From Bacteroidota bacterium (GTDB lineage: Bacteria > Bacteroidota > Rhodothermia > Rhodothermales > JAAAOL01): a stretch of 5,517 nt of DNA. Numbering within the stretch: the first letter of the stretch is position 1; the number at the start of each line of letters is the position of its first letter. The stretch is from assembly GCA_009908885.1 (NCBI GenBank), contig JAAAOL010000461.1:1-5517 (forward strand). Reading direction: 5' to 3'. The notes beneath the pieces are model-generated. The model was not told where the DNA came from, ran no database searches, and was given only the letters and a program-made list of their open reading frames with translations. Shown here in pieces: positions 1 through 5,517 of the stretch. The position numbers and the translations under genes are program-made.

Positions 1-22
1 TTCATCCATCCCCACGTCTCCC

Positions 23-1300
23 GTGAATCACGTCTCCGCCGACGAAGCGGTGTCCGTCATCGCCTCCGGGCATCGCGTCTACCTCCACACCGCCGCCGCC
101 GCCCCGCACCGGCTCACACGAGCGATGACGGCCCGCGCTCCAGAGCTGCGCGACGTGGAGATCGTGCAACTGCACACCGAAGGCGAGGCCCCGTTCGCAA
201 AGGCCGAGTATGCCGAGAGCTTCCGGACGAACGCCCTCTTCGTGGGCGCCAACATCCGCGAGGCGGTGGCCGAAGGGGCGGCCGACTACATCCCGGTCTT
301 CCTCAGCGAGGTGCCTGCGCTCTTCCGGCAGAAGATCCTGCCGCTCGACGTGGCGATGATTCAGGTGTCGCCGCCGGACCGGCACGGCTTCTGCTCGCTC
401 GGCGTCTCCGTCGATGCGTCCCGCGCAGCCGTCGAGATGGCGACCCACGTCATCGCCCAGGTCAACCCCAACATGCCGCGCTCCCACGGCGACGGGCTGG
501 TGCACGTCGACCAGGTCGACTTCGCCGTGGACGTGGACGACCCGCTGCACGAGGTGCCACCTCCGGCCCCGACCGAGATCGCGACCGCCATCGGCCAGTA
601 CTGCGCCGACATCATCGAGGACGGCGCGACGCTCCAGATGGGCATCGGCGCGATTCCGGACGCCGTCCTGAAGGCGCTGAGCGACCACCGCGACCTGGGC
701 ATCCACACCGAGATGTTCTCCGACGGGGTGATCGACCTGGTGGAGCGGGGCGTCATCACCAACGCCGACAAGCGCGTGCATCCGGGCAAGATCGTGAGCA
801 GCTTCGTGATGGGGACGCGGCGCCTCTACGACTTTCTCGACGACAATCCGCTCGTGGCGATGCTGGACGTGGCCTACGTCAACGACACGGCGGTCATCCG
901 GCGCAACCCCAAGGTGACGGCCATCAACAGCGCCATCGAGGTGGACCTCACGGGCCAGGTCGTGGCCGACTCGATCGGGACGAAGATGTACTCCGGCGTG
1001 GGCGGACAGATGGACTTCATCCGCGGCGCGTCGCTCTCGCGGGGCGGCAAGCCCATCATCGCGCTCCCCTCGGCCACCGCGTCGGGCACCTCGCGCATCG
1101 TGCCGTACCTGAAGCAGGGCGCGGGCGTCGTCACCACGCGGGCCCACGTGCACTACGTCGTCACCGAGTACGGCGTCGCCAACCTGTACGGCAAGAACCT
1201 GCGGCAGCGGGCGCGGGCGCTCATCGACATCGCCCACCCCGACCATCGCGAGGCGCTGGAGCGCGAGGCCCTGAACCGGTTTCGGACGCTCGGCGACTGA
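23..1300 (+). CDS. Acetyl-CoA hydrolase / 4-hydroxybutyrate CoA-transferase family protein
   Basis: Enzymes of this family move CoA between acyl groups and a carboxylate such as acetate, or hydrolyse acyl-CoA, through a glutamyl-CoA thioester in the cytoplasm. The 425-residue product has the usual two-domain length. Residues 5-40 resemble the family N-terminus (SADEAVSVIASG), GIGAIP lies at 207-212, and the catalytic glutamate is E230 in HTEMFSDG. The glycine-rich CoA-site loop GVGGQMDF is at 325-332, and the C-terminal EYGVANLYGKNLRQRA block is also typical. The GTG start gives an N-terminus a few residues shorter than many relatives. The frame stays open leftward to base 2, but the added residues (SSIPTSP) do not look like the family, so GTG is preferred. 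No Shine-Dalgarno is visible. It lies 30 bases before the acyl-CoA-binding protein gene. Family assignment is firm; the acyl donor and acceptor (acetate, succinate, 4-hydroxybutyrate or another) cannot be read from the sequence. Confidence 0.94.
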   Translation: MNHVSADEAVSVIASGHRVYLHTAAAAPHRLTRAMTARAPELRDVEIVQLHTEGEAPFAKAEYAESFRTNALFVGANIREAVAEGAADYIPVFLSEVPALFRQKILPLDVAMIQVSPPDRHGFCSLGVSVDASRAAVEMATHVIAQVNPNMPRSHGDGLVHVDQVDFAVDVDDPLHEVPPPAPTEIATAIGQYCADIIEDGATLQMGIGAIPDAVLKALSDHRDLGIHTEMFSDGVIDLVERGVITNADKRVHPGKIVSSFVMGTRRLYDFLDDNPLVAMLDVAYVNDTAVIRRNPKVTAINSAIEVDLTGQVVADSIGTKMYSGVGGQMDFIRGASLSRGGKPIIALPSATASGTSRIVPYLKQGAGVVTTRAHVHYVVTEYGVANLYGKNLRQRARALIDIAHPDHREALEREALNRFRTLGD

Positions 1301-1330
1301 TCCTACCTCTCATCAACTCCCCATGCAGCC

Positions 1331-1591
1331 ATGAGCGATCTCCAGACCCGATTCGACGCCGCCGCCGAGGCCGTGCAGCAGCTTCCCGAGCGACCCAGCA
1401 ACGACGACCTGCTGCGGCTCTACGCCCTCTACAAACAGGCCACCGTGGGCGACGTGGAGGGCAAGCGCCCGGGCATGATGGATTTCCGCGGGCGAGCCAA
1501 GTACGACGCCTGGGCCGAGCTCGAAGGCCTGGACCCCGAGGCGGCCATGCAGCAGTACATCGATCTCGTCGACGAACTCAAGGCGCAGTAA
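1331..1591 (+). CDS. Acyl-CoA-binding protein (ACBP)
   Basis: This small cytosolic four-helix protein should bind medium- to long-chain acyl-CoA esters and buffer or deliver them to enzymes. The 86-residue length is that of a stand-alone ACBP domain. The signature YALYKQATVGD at 31-41 is followed by RPGMMDF at 46-52 and AKYDAW at 56-61. Relative to bovine ACBP, with a constant offset of three, the ligand-contact residues Y28, Y31, K32, K54 and Y73 are all kept as Y31, Y34, K35, K57 and Y76; bovine W55 is replaced by Y58. The ATG follows a pyrimidine-rich leader without a Shine-Dalgarno; an ATG eight bases upstream is out of frame. It sits between the CoA-transferase (30-base gap) and the hexapeptide protein (2-base gap), so cotranscription is likely. 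ACBP is nearly universal in eukaryotes and scattered in bacteria. Identification is very secure; the physiological ligand is inferred from the family. Confidence 0.97.
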   Translation: MSDLQTRFDAAAEAVQQLPERPSNDDLLRLYALYKQATVGDVEGKRPGMMDFRGRAKYDAWAELEGLDPEAAMQQYIDLVDELKAQ

Positions 1592-1593
1592 CC

Positions 1594-2145
1594 ATGATCG
1601 ACGCGTTTCTCGGCGTTTCCCCCACCTACGACGACTCGAACTTCATCGCGCCCTCGGCGGACGTCATCGGCGACGTGACGTTGGGGGAGGGCGCGAGCAT
1701 CTGGTTCAACGTCACCATCCGCGGCGACGTGAACTGGATCCGCATCGGCGCGGCGTCCAACGTGCAGGACAACACGGTCGTCCACGTCACCAACCGCACC
1801 GCCCCGACGACCATCGGCGACCGGGTGACCATCGGGCACGGCGCCATCATCCACGGGTGCACCATCGAGGACCGCGTGCTCGTCGGCATGGGCGCGACGA
1901 TTCTGGACCATGCCGTCATCGGGACGGGCAGCATCATCGGGGCGCGGGCGCTGGTCACGAAGAACACCACGATCCCGCCGCGCTCGCTCGTGCTCGGCGT
2001 GCCTGCTAAAGTAGTGCGTGAGCTGACCGACGAGGAGGTCGCCCGCATCGACACGTATGCGGAGCATTACCTGGAGTACAGCGCGATCTATCGGGGCGAG
2101 GTCCAACCGGCGGAGAATCCGTTTTACGAACGTCACACCGGCTGA
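1594..2145 (+). CDS. Gamma-carbonic-anhydrase-like hexapeptide-repeat protein
   Basis: The 183-residue product is a left-handed beta-helix protein of the gamma carbonic anhydrase (Cam/CamH/YrdA/PaaY) superfamily, normally a cytoplasmic trimer with zinc or iron at subunit interfaces. Imperfect hexapeptide turns run through roughly residues 18-135, followed by a C-terminal helix. Against Methanosarcina Cam, the spacing of active-site residues is exact: R43 and D45 (Cam R59, D61), Q58 and D59 (Q75, D76), and metal ligands H64, H82 and H87 (H81, H117, H122). Cam's Glu62 is replaced by V46, and the Glu84 proton-shuttle position falls on N67, so this is the short CamH-like type without the acidic loop. 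The ATG is two bases after the ACBP stop, implying translational coupling. Possible roles are CO2/bicarbonate interconversion or, as in PaaY, CoA-thioester hydrolysis; the CoA-related neighbours make the second worth considering. The metal site is clear, the activity is not. Confidence 0.93.
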   Translation: MIDAFLGVSPTYDDSNFIAPSADVIGDVTLGEGASIWFNVTIRGDVNWIRIGAASNVQDNTVVHVTNRTAPTTIGDRVTIGHGAIIHGCTIEDRVLVGMGATILDHAVIGTGSIIGARALVTKNTTIPPRSLVLGVPAKVVRELTDEEVARIDTYAEHYLEYSAIYRGEVQPAENPFYERHTG

Positions 2146-2220
2146 GGACCCGCTCCGGGGCAGCATGCGTGTCACGACGGAATTCAGGTTCCGTCCAGAT
2201 ACCCATCGCCCCATCCTGCC
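2146..2220 (+). other. 75-base intergenic gap with a perfect 7-bp inverted repeat
   Basis: This is the longest non-coding stretch in the window. It contains GACGGAA at 2176-2182 and its exact complement TTCCGTC at 2189-2195, separated by the six bases TTCAGG. No run of T follows, so it does not look like a standard intrinsic terminator. It could be a small RNA hairpin separating the hexapeptide gene from the lipid kinase, an operator, or chance. A weaker 4-bp stem (CCCG/CGGG, 2149-2159) lies just after the preceding stop. I see no TAnnTTTG-type Bacteroidota promoter box and no Shine-Dalgarno before the GTG at 2221. Confidence 0.35.
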
Positions 2221-3126
2221 GTGAACGCCTGCGCCATCCTGAATCCCGAGGCGGGCTCGGCTCAACGAGACGGGCTCCGCGCCGAGTTGGACGATCTGGG
2301 ACTGGACTGGTGGGCGACCCAGGCCGCGGGTGACGCGGCGGACCTGGCAGAGCGGGCTGCCGGGGGCGACTACGATCGCGTCATCGTGCTCGGGGGAGAT
2401 GGAACGATCCACGAGGTCGTCAACGGCTTGATGACGGTGGAGGAGCCGCCCGCGCTCGCCGTCGTGCCGCTCGGGACGGGCAACGACCTGGCCCGGACGC
2501 TGGCGCTGCCCGAGGATCCCCTCGAAGCGCTGGCTCTCGTGCCGGACGGGCCGACGCACGCGCTGGACCTCATCTGCGTGCGCCCCGAGGACGGCCCGAC
2601 GCGCTACGCCATCAACGCGGCGGCGGGCGGGTTCAGTGGACAGGTGGACGAACAGCTCACCCCCGAGATGAAGCAGACGTGGGGGCCGCTGGCATTTCTG
2701 CTCGGCGCCGTCAGCGCGCTTCCCGAGATGGAAAACTACGAGACGCGCATCGCCTACGACGACGGGGAGGCCGATCTCGTGGACGCCTTCAACGTGATCG
2801 TGGCGAACGGGCGGACCGTCGGCGGGGGGAAGCCCGTGGCCCCGGTCGCTAACCCTGAGGATGGGCTGCTGGACGTCGTGACCATCCAGGGCGGGACGAT
2901 CCTGGAGCTCTCGCAGGTAGCCGCGCAGCTGGTGGCCGGGACCTACCTGGACCACGACCTGGTGCAGCACCGGCGCGTCACCTCGGTACGCATCGCCGCC
3001 CGGCCCGGCATGTGGTTCAACGTGGACGGCGAATTGCTCACCAAAGAGCCCGTCACCTTCGAGGTCGTCCCGCAGGCGCTGCCCGTCCTCGTCGGCCCGA
3101 CCTACCAGGCTGCGCCGCCGGCCTAG
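2221..3126 (+). CDS. Diacylglycerol kinase catalytic-domain lipid kinase (DagK/YegS/LCB5 type)
   Basis: Soluble lipid kinases of this family phosphorylate diacylglycerol or related lipids with ATP at the cytoplasmic membrane face, recycling diacylglycerol to phosphatidic acid. The 301-residue product matches the usual length. Visible motifs in order are NPEAGS at 8-13, the nucleotide loop GGDGT at 58-62, PLGTGNDLA at 83-91, GGFSGQV in the mid-region, NGRTVGGG at 196-203, the EDG turn at 213-215 and the C-terminal VDGE at 268-271. The GTG at 2221 places the NPxAG strand right at the N-terminus, as usual, and no nearer alternative start is convincing. There is no signal peptide or membrane segment. 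It is 75 bases after the hexapeptide gene and 44 before the lipoprotein start. The substrate is unproven: relatives include diacylglycerol, sphingoid-base and ceramide kinases, and the last two would be relevant if the host makes sphingolipids. Confidence 0.93.
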   Translation: MNACAILNPEAGSAQRDGLRAELDDLGLDWWATQAAGDAADLAERAAGGDYDRVIVLGGDGTIHEVVNGLMTVEEPPALAVVPLGTGNDLARTLALPEDPLEALALVPDGPTHALDLICVRPEDGPTRYAINAAAGGFSGQVDEQLTPEMKQTWGPLAFLLGAVSALPEMENYETRIAYDDGEADLVDAFNVIVANGRTVGGGKPVAPVANPEDGLLDVVTIQGGTILELSQVAAQLVAGTYLDHDLVQHRRVTSVRIAARPGMWFNVDGELLTKEPVTFEVVPQALPVLVGPTYQAAPPA

Positions 3127-3170
3127 CGCTCAGCCTCCACCACTTCGCACAGATCAACCTCCGTTCCGCC

Positions 3171-4061
3171 GTGCCTTCTGCTCGTCTCCTCGGCCTCCGC
3201 TGGTTCGGGATGCTCCTCACCGGGCTCCTGCTGTTCGTCGCCGGCTGCTCGTCACCCATTCGGGTCGATGAGCAAGACGTGTTTCTCCCGAAGCCGAGCG
3301 TCACTCCGGCTGACTTCGAGCGGGAGGGCGTCACCCTGCACGAGCTGTTCTTTCCGGCGGCTGGCGATTCGCTCCAGCTCAATGCCTGGCATCTGACCCA
3401 GCCGGACGCCCGGGGCACGGTGCTCTTCTTCGGCGGGCAGGGCTTCTACCTGGTCCAGTCTTCGGGCTACATCGACGCGCTCACCCGTCACCGGATGAAC
3501 CTGTTCATGGTCGACTATCGGGGCTACGGCAAGAGTGAAGGTGCGCCGGGGGTTCGCGCGCTCGAAGCCGACGCCCTGGCGGCCTACCGCTTCGTGACCG
3601 ACAGCCTCGGCGTCGATCCCGCGCGCCTGATCGTCCAGGGTCATTCCATCGGCACGTTCATCGCCACCCATCTGGCGACGCAGCGGGACGTGGCGGGCGT
3701 GGTCCTCGAAAATCCCGCGACGACGGCCGAAGGGTGGGAGAAGACGGTGCTGCCGTGGTACCTGCGGCTCGTGCTCTCGTTCGAGTTTCCCGATGCCGTG
3801 CGCCGCGTGAGCAACGTGGAGCGCGTGCAGGCCATCGACGCGCCCCTGCTCATCGTCGCCGGGGAGGAGGATCCGATCTTTCCGCCTGAGATGGCCCGCC
3901 TGTTGCACGAGGCTGCGGCCTCGCCCGTCAACCGGCTCGTCGTGGTGGAGGATGGCGCCCACAACGCGCTCTACGACACCGAAGCGTACCGGGACGCCTA
4001 TCGGCGGTTCATCCAGGCAGTGTTGCCTGCGCCCACGTCCAGCACGACCCGCACCGACTAG
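3171..4061 (+). CDS. Alpha/beta-hydrolase lipoprotein (putative esterase/thioesterase)
   Basis: This is a predicted envelope-anchored serine hydrolase of 296 residues. With the GTG at 3171 the N-terminus reads as a lipoprotein signal: arginines at 5 and 10, a hydrophobic stretch at about 12-23, and lipobox V-A-G-C with Cys26 as the lipidated residue. The frame is open back to 3012, but that would run through the kinase gene and bury the signal. An ATG at 3210 would lose the positive n-region. The hydrolase fold follows: oxyanion-loop FFGGQG, DYRGYGKSEG, nucleophile elbow GHSIG with S159, acid D234 in GEEDP, and H264 in DGAHNALY. The catalytic triad thus looks intact, resembling the Bem46-like/peptidase-S9-like group. 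No Shine-Dalgarno is seen. It follows the lipid kinase by 44 bases and ends tail-to-tail on the deacetylase gene. Substrate is unknown; an ester, lipid or peptide in the periplasm or outer membrane is plausible. Confidence 0.9.
   Translation: MPSARLLGLRWFGMLLTGLLLFVAGCSSPIRVDEQDVFLPKPSVTPADFEREGVTLHELFFPAAGDSLQLNAWHLTQPDARGTVLFFGGQGFYLVQSSGYIDALTRHRMNLFMVDYRGYGKSEGAPGVRALEADALAAYRFVTDSLGVDPARLIVQGHSIGTFIATHLATQRDVAGVVLENPATTAEGWEKTVLPWYLRLVLSFEFPDAVRRVSNVERVQAIDAPLLIVAGEEDPIFPPEMARLLHEAAASPVNRLVVVEDGAHNALYDTEAYRDAYRRFIQAVLPAPTSSTTRTD
4058..4061. other. Interlocked convergent stop codons (CTAG)
   Basis: The plus-strand hydrolase stops with TAG at 4059-4061 and the minus-strand deacetylase stops with TAG at 4060-4058. 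Both are supplied by one palindromic CTAG, so the coding regions overlap by four bases. No intergenic space is left for a dedicated terminator, so any termination signal for either transcript must lie inside the opposing gene. Confidence 0.9.
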
Positions 4062-4711
4062 AGCGCGGCGAAGCGCCATCCCTCGTCCTTGAGCCGCTCC
4101 AGCAGGGTCGAGAGCACCTGGGGGACCATGTCCTGCGTCCTCGGATTGTCGTGCAGCACGATGATGGAGCCGGGGCGGATCAGGTCGAGGACCCGCTGCT
4201 CCACCGCTTCTCGTCGCGCCGTGGGCAGGAAATCGCCGGGGCCGACGTCCCACATGGTGCAGCGCTGGCGGCGGACCTGGCACCAGTGGCGCATCGCGTG
4301 AGTGAAGCGCCCGTACGGGGGGCGCATCCACTGGACGGGACGCTGGATCAGGTCCTGGATGACGCCCGTGGCGCGTTCGAGTTCGCGCAGCACGACCGTA
4401 TCGGATGTGCCGGGCGCCCAGGCGTTGGGATGGGAATACGAATGGTTGCCGATGGTGTGGCCAGCCTCCGCCATCGCCCGGACGAGGGCCGGTCGCCGCC
4501 GCACCTCACGCCCGAGCAGGAAAAAGGACGCCTTCGTCTCGAACCGCTCTAGCACGTTCAGCAGGGCGGAGGTGCCCCGGTCCGTGGGGCCGTCGTCGAA
4601 CGTGAGGTATGCCACCCGCTCCGTCGTCGGCATGCGAAACAGCATGTCGGGAAAGAAGCGGGCGCCCCAGCGAGGCACATGGGTTCCGACGAGGTTGACG
4701 AGGTCGATCAT
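4058..4711 (-). CDS. Polysaccharide deacetylase (NodB homology domain, carbohydrate esterase 4)
   Basis: CE4 enzymes remove N- or O-acetyl groups from amino sugars or glycans using a metal ion. The 217-residue product is essentially one NodB domain. Motif 1 TFDDGP at 37-42 gives catalytic base D39 and metal ligand D40. Motif 2 NHSYSHP at 89-95 gives ligands H90 and H94. Motif 3 is RPPYG at 130-134, motif 4 is WDVGPGDF at 154-161, and motif 5 VLHDN at 185-189 gives H187. All key residues are present. The ATG at 4711 is one base after the glycosyltransferase stop (TGA-C-ATG); a longer start at 4831 would add 40 low-complexity residues overlapping that gene and is rejected. No signal peptide or membrane helix is visible, so a cytoplasmic or inner-leaflet substrate made by the neighbouring glycosyltransferase is likely. 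This resembles the ArnD/lipid-linked-sugar logic more than chitin or peptidoglycan deacetylation. The exact substrate is unknown. Confidence 0.93.
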   Translation of the reverse strand: MIDLVNLVGTHVPRWGARFFPDMLFRMPTTERVAYLTFDDGPTDRGTSALLNVLERFETKASFFLLGREVRRRPALVRAMAEAGHTIGNHSYSHPNAWAPGTSDTVVLRELERATGVIQDLIQRPVQWMRPPYGRFTHAMRHWCQVRRQRCTMWDVGPGDFLPTARREAVEQRVLDLIRPGSIIVLHDNPRTQDMVPQVLSTLLERLKDEGWRFAAL

Positions 4712-4712
4712 G

Positions 4713-5517
4713 TCAGGAATCAGAAAAGACGGGGCGGCCTTTCCAGCGGGGCGGCACGAGCAGGCTCGCGGCGCTGACGAGGACGATGTACGGCACGTGC
4801 AGCAGTTGCCCGAGAGCATGGGTCCCGGCATGGTAGGGCACGTCGAAGGCGCGGCAGGCCGGACGTAGGAGCGCGGCCTCGCTGCTGGTTTTCAGGATGA
4901 ACGCGGCAAAAACGCTGAGGCTCCACGCCCCGCCGACCCACACGGACAGGAGCCCTGCGAACAGGAGCAGGAACACCGCGTACAGCGCGCCCACGAGCAC
5001 CGTCAGCCCGAGGCCCTGGAAGCGGGCCCCGGTCAGGGCCCACCGCTGGCGTTGCGACCAGAAGGCGGCCGTTGAGTCGGGAGGCGCGGTCTCGACCGCC
5101 GCAGCGGGTGACGCGCAGAAGCGCACCTGCCAGGAGGAGGCCGCCGCGAGGCGTTGGGCCAGCTCCTCGTCGGCAGCCGGACGTGCCGCGTCGGGGAGGT
5201 CCAGCAGATAGGCTTCGGCCACGGCCCGGCGGTAGGCCACGTTGGCGCTGCTGCAGATCGTCGGGCGCCCGAGGCCGATGCTGCCCGCCCCGACCGCCAT
5301 CAGCCCGGCGAATTCGAGCTGCTGCCACCGCCGCGCCCACGATCCGTCGCTGGCATACCGCACCGGTCCGGCGACGAAGCCCGTCGCCTCGTCGAACCGG
5401 TTCACCATGGCCGACATCCAGCCGGGAGGCACGACGCAGTCGGCGTCGGTCGTCAGGATGAGCTCGCCGCGGGCTGCCTGCAGGCCGTCGAGCAGCGCGC
5501 CGTGCTTGCTGCCCGGG
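4713..5517 (-). CDS. Membrane glycosyltransferase family 2, N-terminus cut by window edge
   Basis: GT-A fold family 2 enzymes transfer a sugar from a nucleotide-sugar to a lipid or polysaccharide acceptor at the cytoplasmic face of the inner membrane. The 267 visible residues begin inside the nucleotide-binding domain: KHGALLDGL (from visible residue 4), ARGELILTTDAD with the D-x-D metal site at 24-26, then PPGW. The SSANVAY loop follows, then the acidic DEE at 116-118 that supplies the catalytic base region, and QRQRW at 155-159, matching the QxxRW motif common in processive enzymes. Three hydrophobic segments follow at about 169-190, 193-208 and 238-254, and the protein ends near WKGRP. The frame is open to the right edge; roughly 80-110 N-terminal residues should lie outside. 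The gene is upstream of, and almost touching, the deacetylase. No acceptor can be inferred; lipid-linked amino-sugar, exopolysaccharide or glycolipid synthesis all fit. Confidence 0.92.
   Translation of the reverse strand, partial: PGSKHGALLDGLQAARGELILTTDADCVVPPGWMSAMVNRFDEATGFVAGPVRYASDGSWARRWQQLEFAGLMAVGAGSIGLGRPTICSSANVAYRRAVAEAYLLDLPDAARPAADEELAQRLAAASSWQVRFCASPAAAVETAPPDSTAAFWSQRQRWALTGARFQGLGLTVLVGALYAVFLLLFAGLLSVWVGGAWSLSVFAAFILKTSSEAALLRPACRAFDVPYHAGTHALGQLLHVPYIVLVSAASLLVPPRWKGRPVFSDS

Noticed and set aside
2..1246. Long minus-strand open frame opposite the CoA-transferase gene
   Set aside because: It is a GC-rich antisense shadow with R/H/D/V-rich composition and no recognisable domain, while the plus strand encodes a complete, motif-bearing enzyme.
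1429..2970. 513-codon minus-strand open frame spanning parts of three plus-strand genes
   Set aside because: It crosses the ACBP, hexapeptide and kinase genes antisense, has no known motif, and its length is explained by high GC and rare stop codons.
3127..3170. Promoter or terminator in the 44-base gap before the lipoprotein gene
   Set aside because: No inverted repeat, T-tract, TAnnTTTG box or -35/-10 pair is visible there.
4063..4077. Short hairpin GGCG-AAG-CGCC as a bidirectional terminator at the convergent junction
   Set aside because: The stem is only four base pairs, lies in the coding end of the deacetylase and has no T-tract on either strand; such stems are expected by chance at this GC.
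3252..4331. Minus-strand open frame opposite the hydrolase and running into the deacetylase
   Set aside because: It overlaps two well-supported genes in other frames and its translation is low-complexity P/R/A/H-rich sequence without domain features.
4712..4831. 40-residue N-terminal extension of the deacetylase
   Set aside because: The added residues are S/C/P/R-rich, resemble no signal peptide, and overlap the end of the glycosyltransferase; the ATG at 4711, one base after that gene's stop, gives the normal domain boundary.
4151..5461. Several plus-strand open frames across the deacetylase and glycosyltransferase region
   Set aside because: They are mutually overlapping shadows rich in R, P and A, and the minus strand has all the CE4 and GT2 motifs in order.
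1..5517. Mobile element, defence system, CRISPR or phage content
   Set aside because: No transposase, integrase, direct-repeat array, terminal inverted repeats, toxin-antitoxin pair or nuclease is encoded; all seven genes are metabolic or envelope functions of similar base composition.

Overview
This is a dense, GC-rich bacterial chromosome segment with seven protein-coding genes and almost no spare DNA. Several signs suggest the Bacteroidota/Rhodothermota side of the tree, perhaps a GC-rich Rhodothermales/Rubricoccaceae-type organism. No Shine-Dalgarno-like sequence precedes any of the start codons. The polysaccharide deacetylase carries the W-D-V-x-x-G-D-F form of motif 4, and the glycosyltransferase ends with a W-K-G-R tail; I associate both with this group. 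A free-standing acyl-CoA-binding protein, patchy in bacteria, fits but does not prove this. The lineage call is an inference, since no marker gene is present.

Left part, 23-4061, plus strand: five co-directional genes with gaps of 30, 2, 75 and 44 bases. They are (1) an acetyl-CoA hydrolase/4-hydroxybutyrate CoA-transferase family enzyme, (2) a small acyl-CoA-binding protein, (3) a gamma-carbonic-anhydrase-like left-handed beta-helix protein, (4) a diacylglycerol-kinase-type lipid kinase and (5) an alpha/beta-hydrolase lipoprotein. Genes 1-3 are tightly packed and form a plausible acyl-CoA handling unit: CoA transfer or hydrolysis, acyl-CoA buffering, and a zinc hexapeptide protein whose relatives include the CoA-thioesterase PaaY as well as true carbonic anhydrases. 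Genes 4 and 5 add lipid phosphorylation and an envelope-anchored serine hydrolase. The link among all five is positional only.

Right part, 4058-5517, minus strand: a membrane-bound family 2 glycosyltransferase, cut by the right edge of the window, is followed after one base by a NodB-type polysaccharide deacetylase without a signal peptide. This pair probably makes and trims an acetylated amino-sugar glycoconjugate at the cytoplasmic face of the inner membrane. The two gene blocks converge, and their stop codons interlock in a single CTAG.

I see no tRNA, rRNA, CRISPR array, insertion sequence, phage gene, riboswitch or convincing promoter or terminator. The only non-coding structure worth noting is a perfect 7-bp inverted repeat in the 75-base gap before the lipid kinase. 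The genes belong to familiar families; what interest there is lies in their combination and in a few local details, not in a clearly new system.
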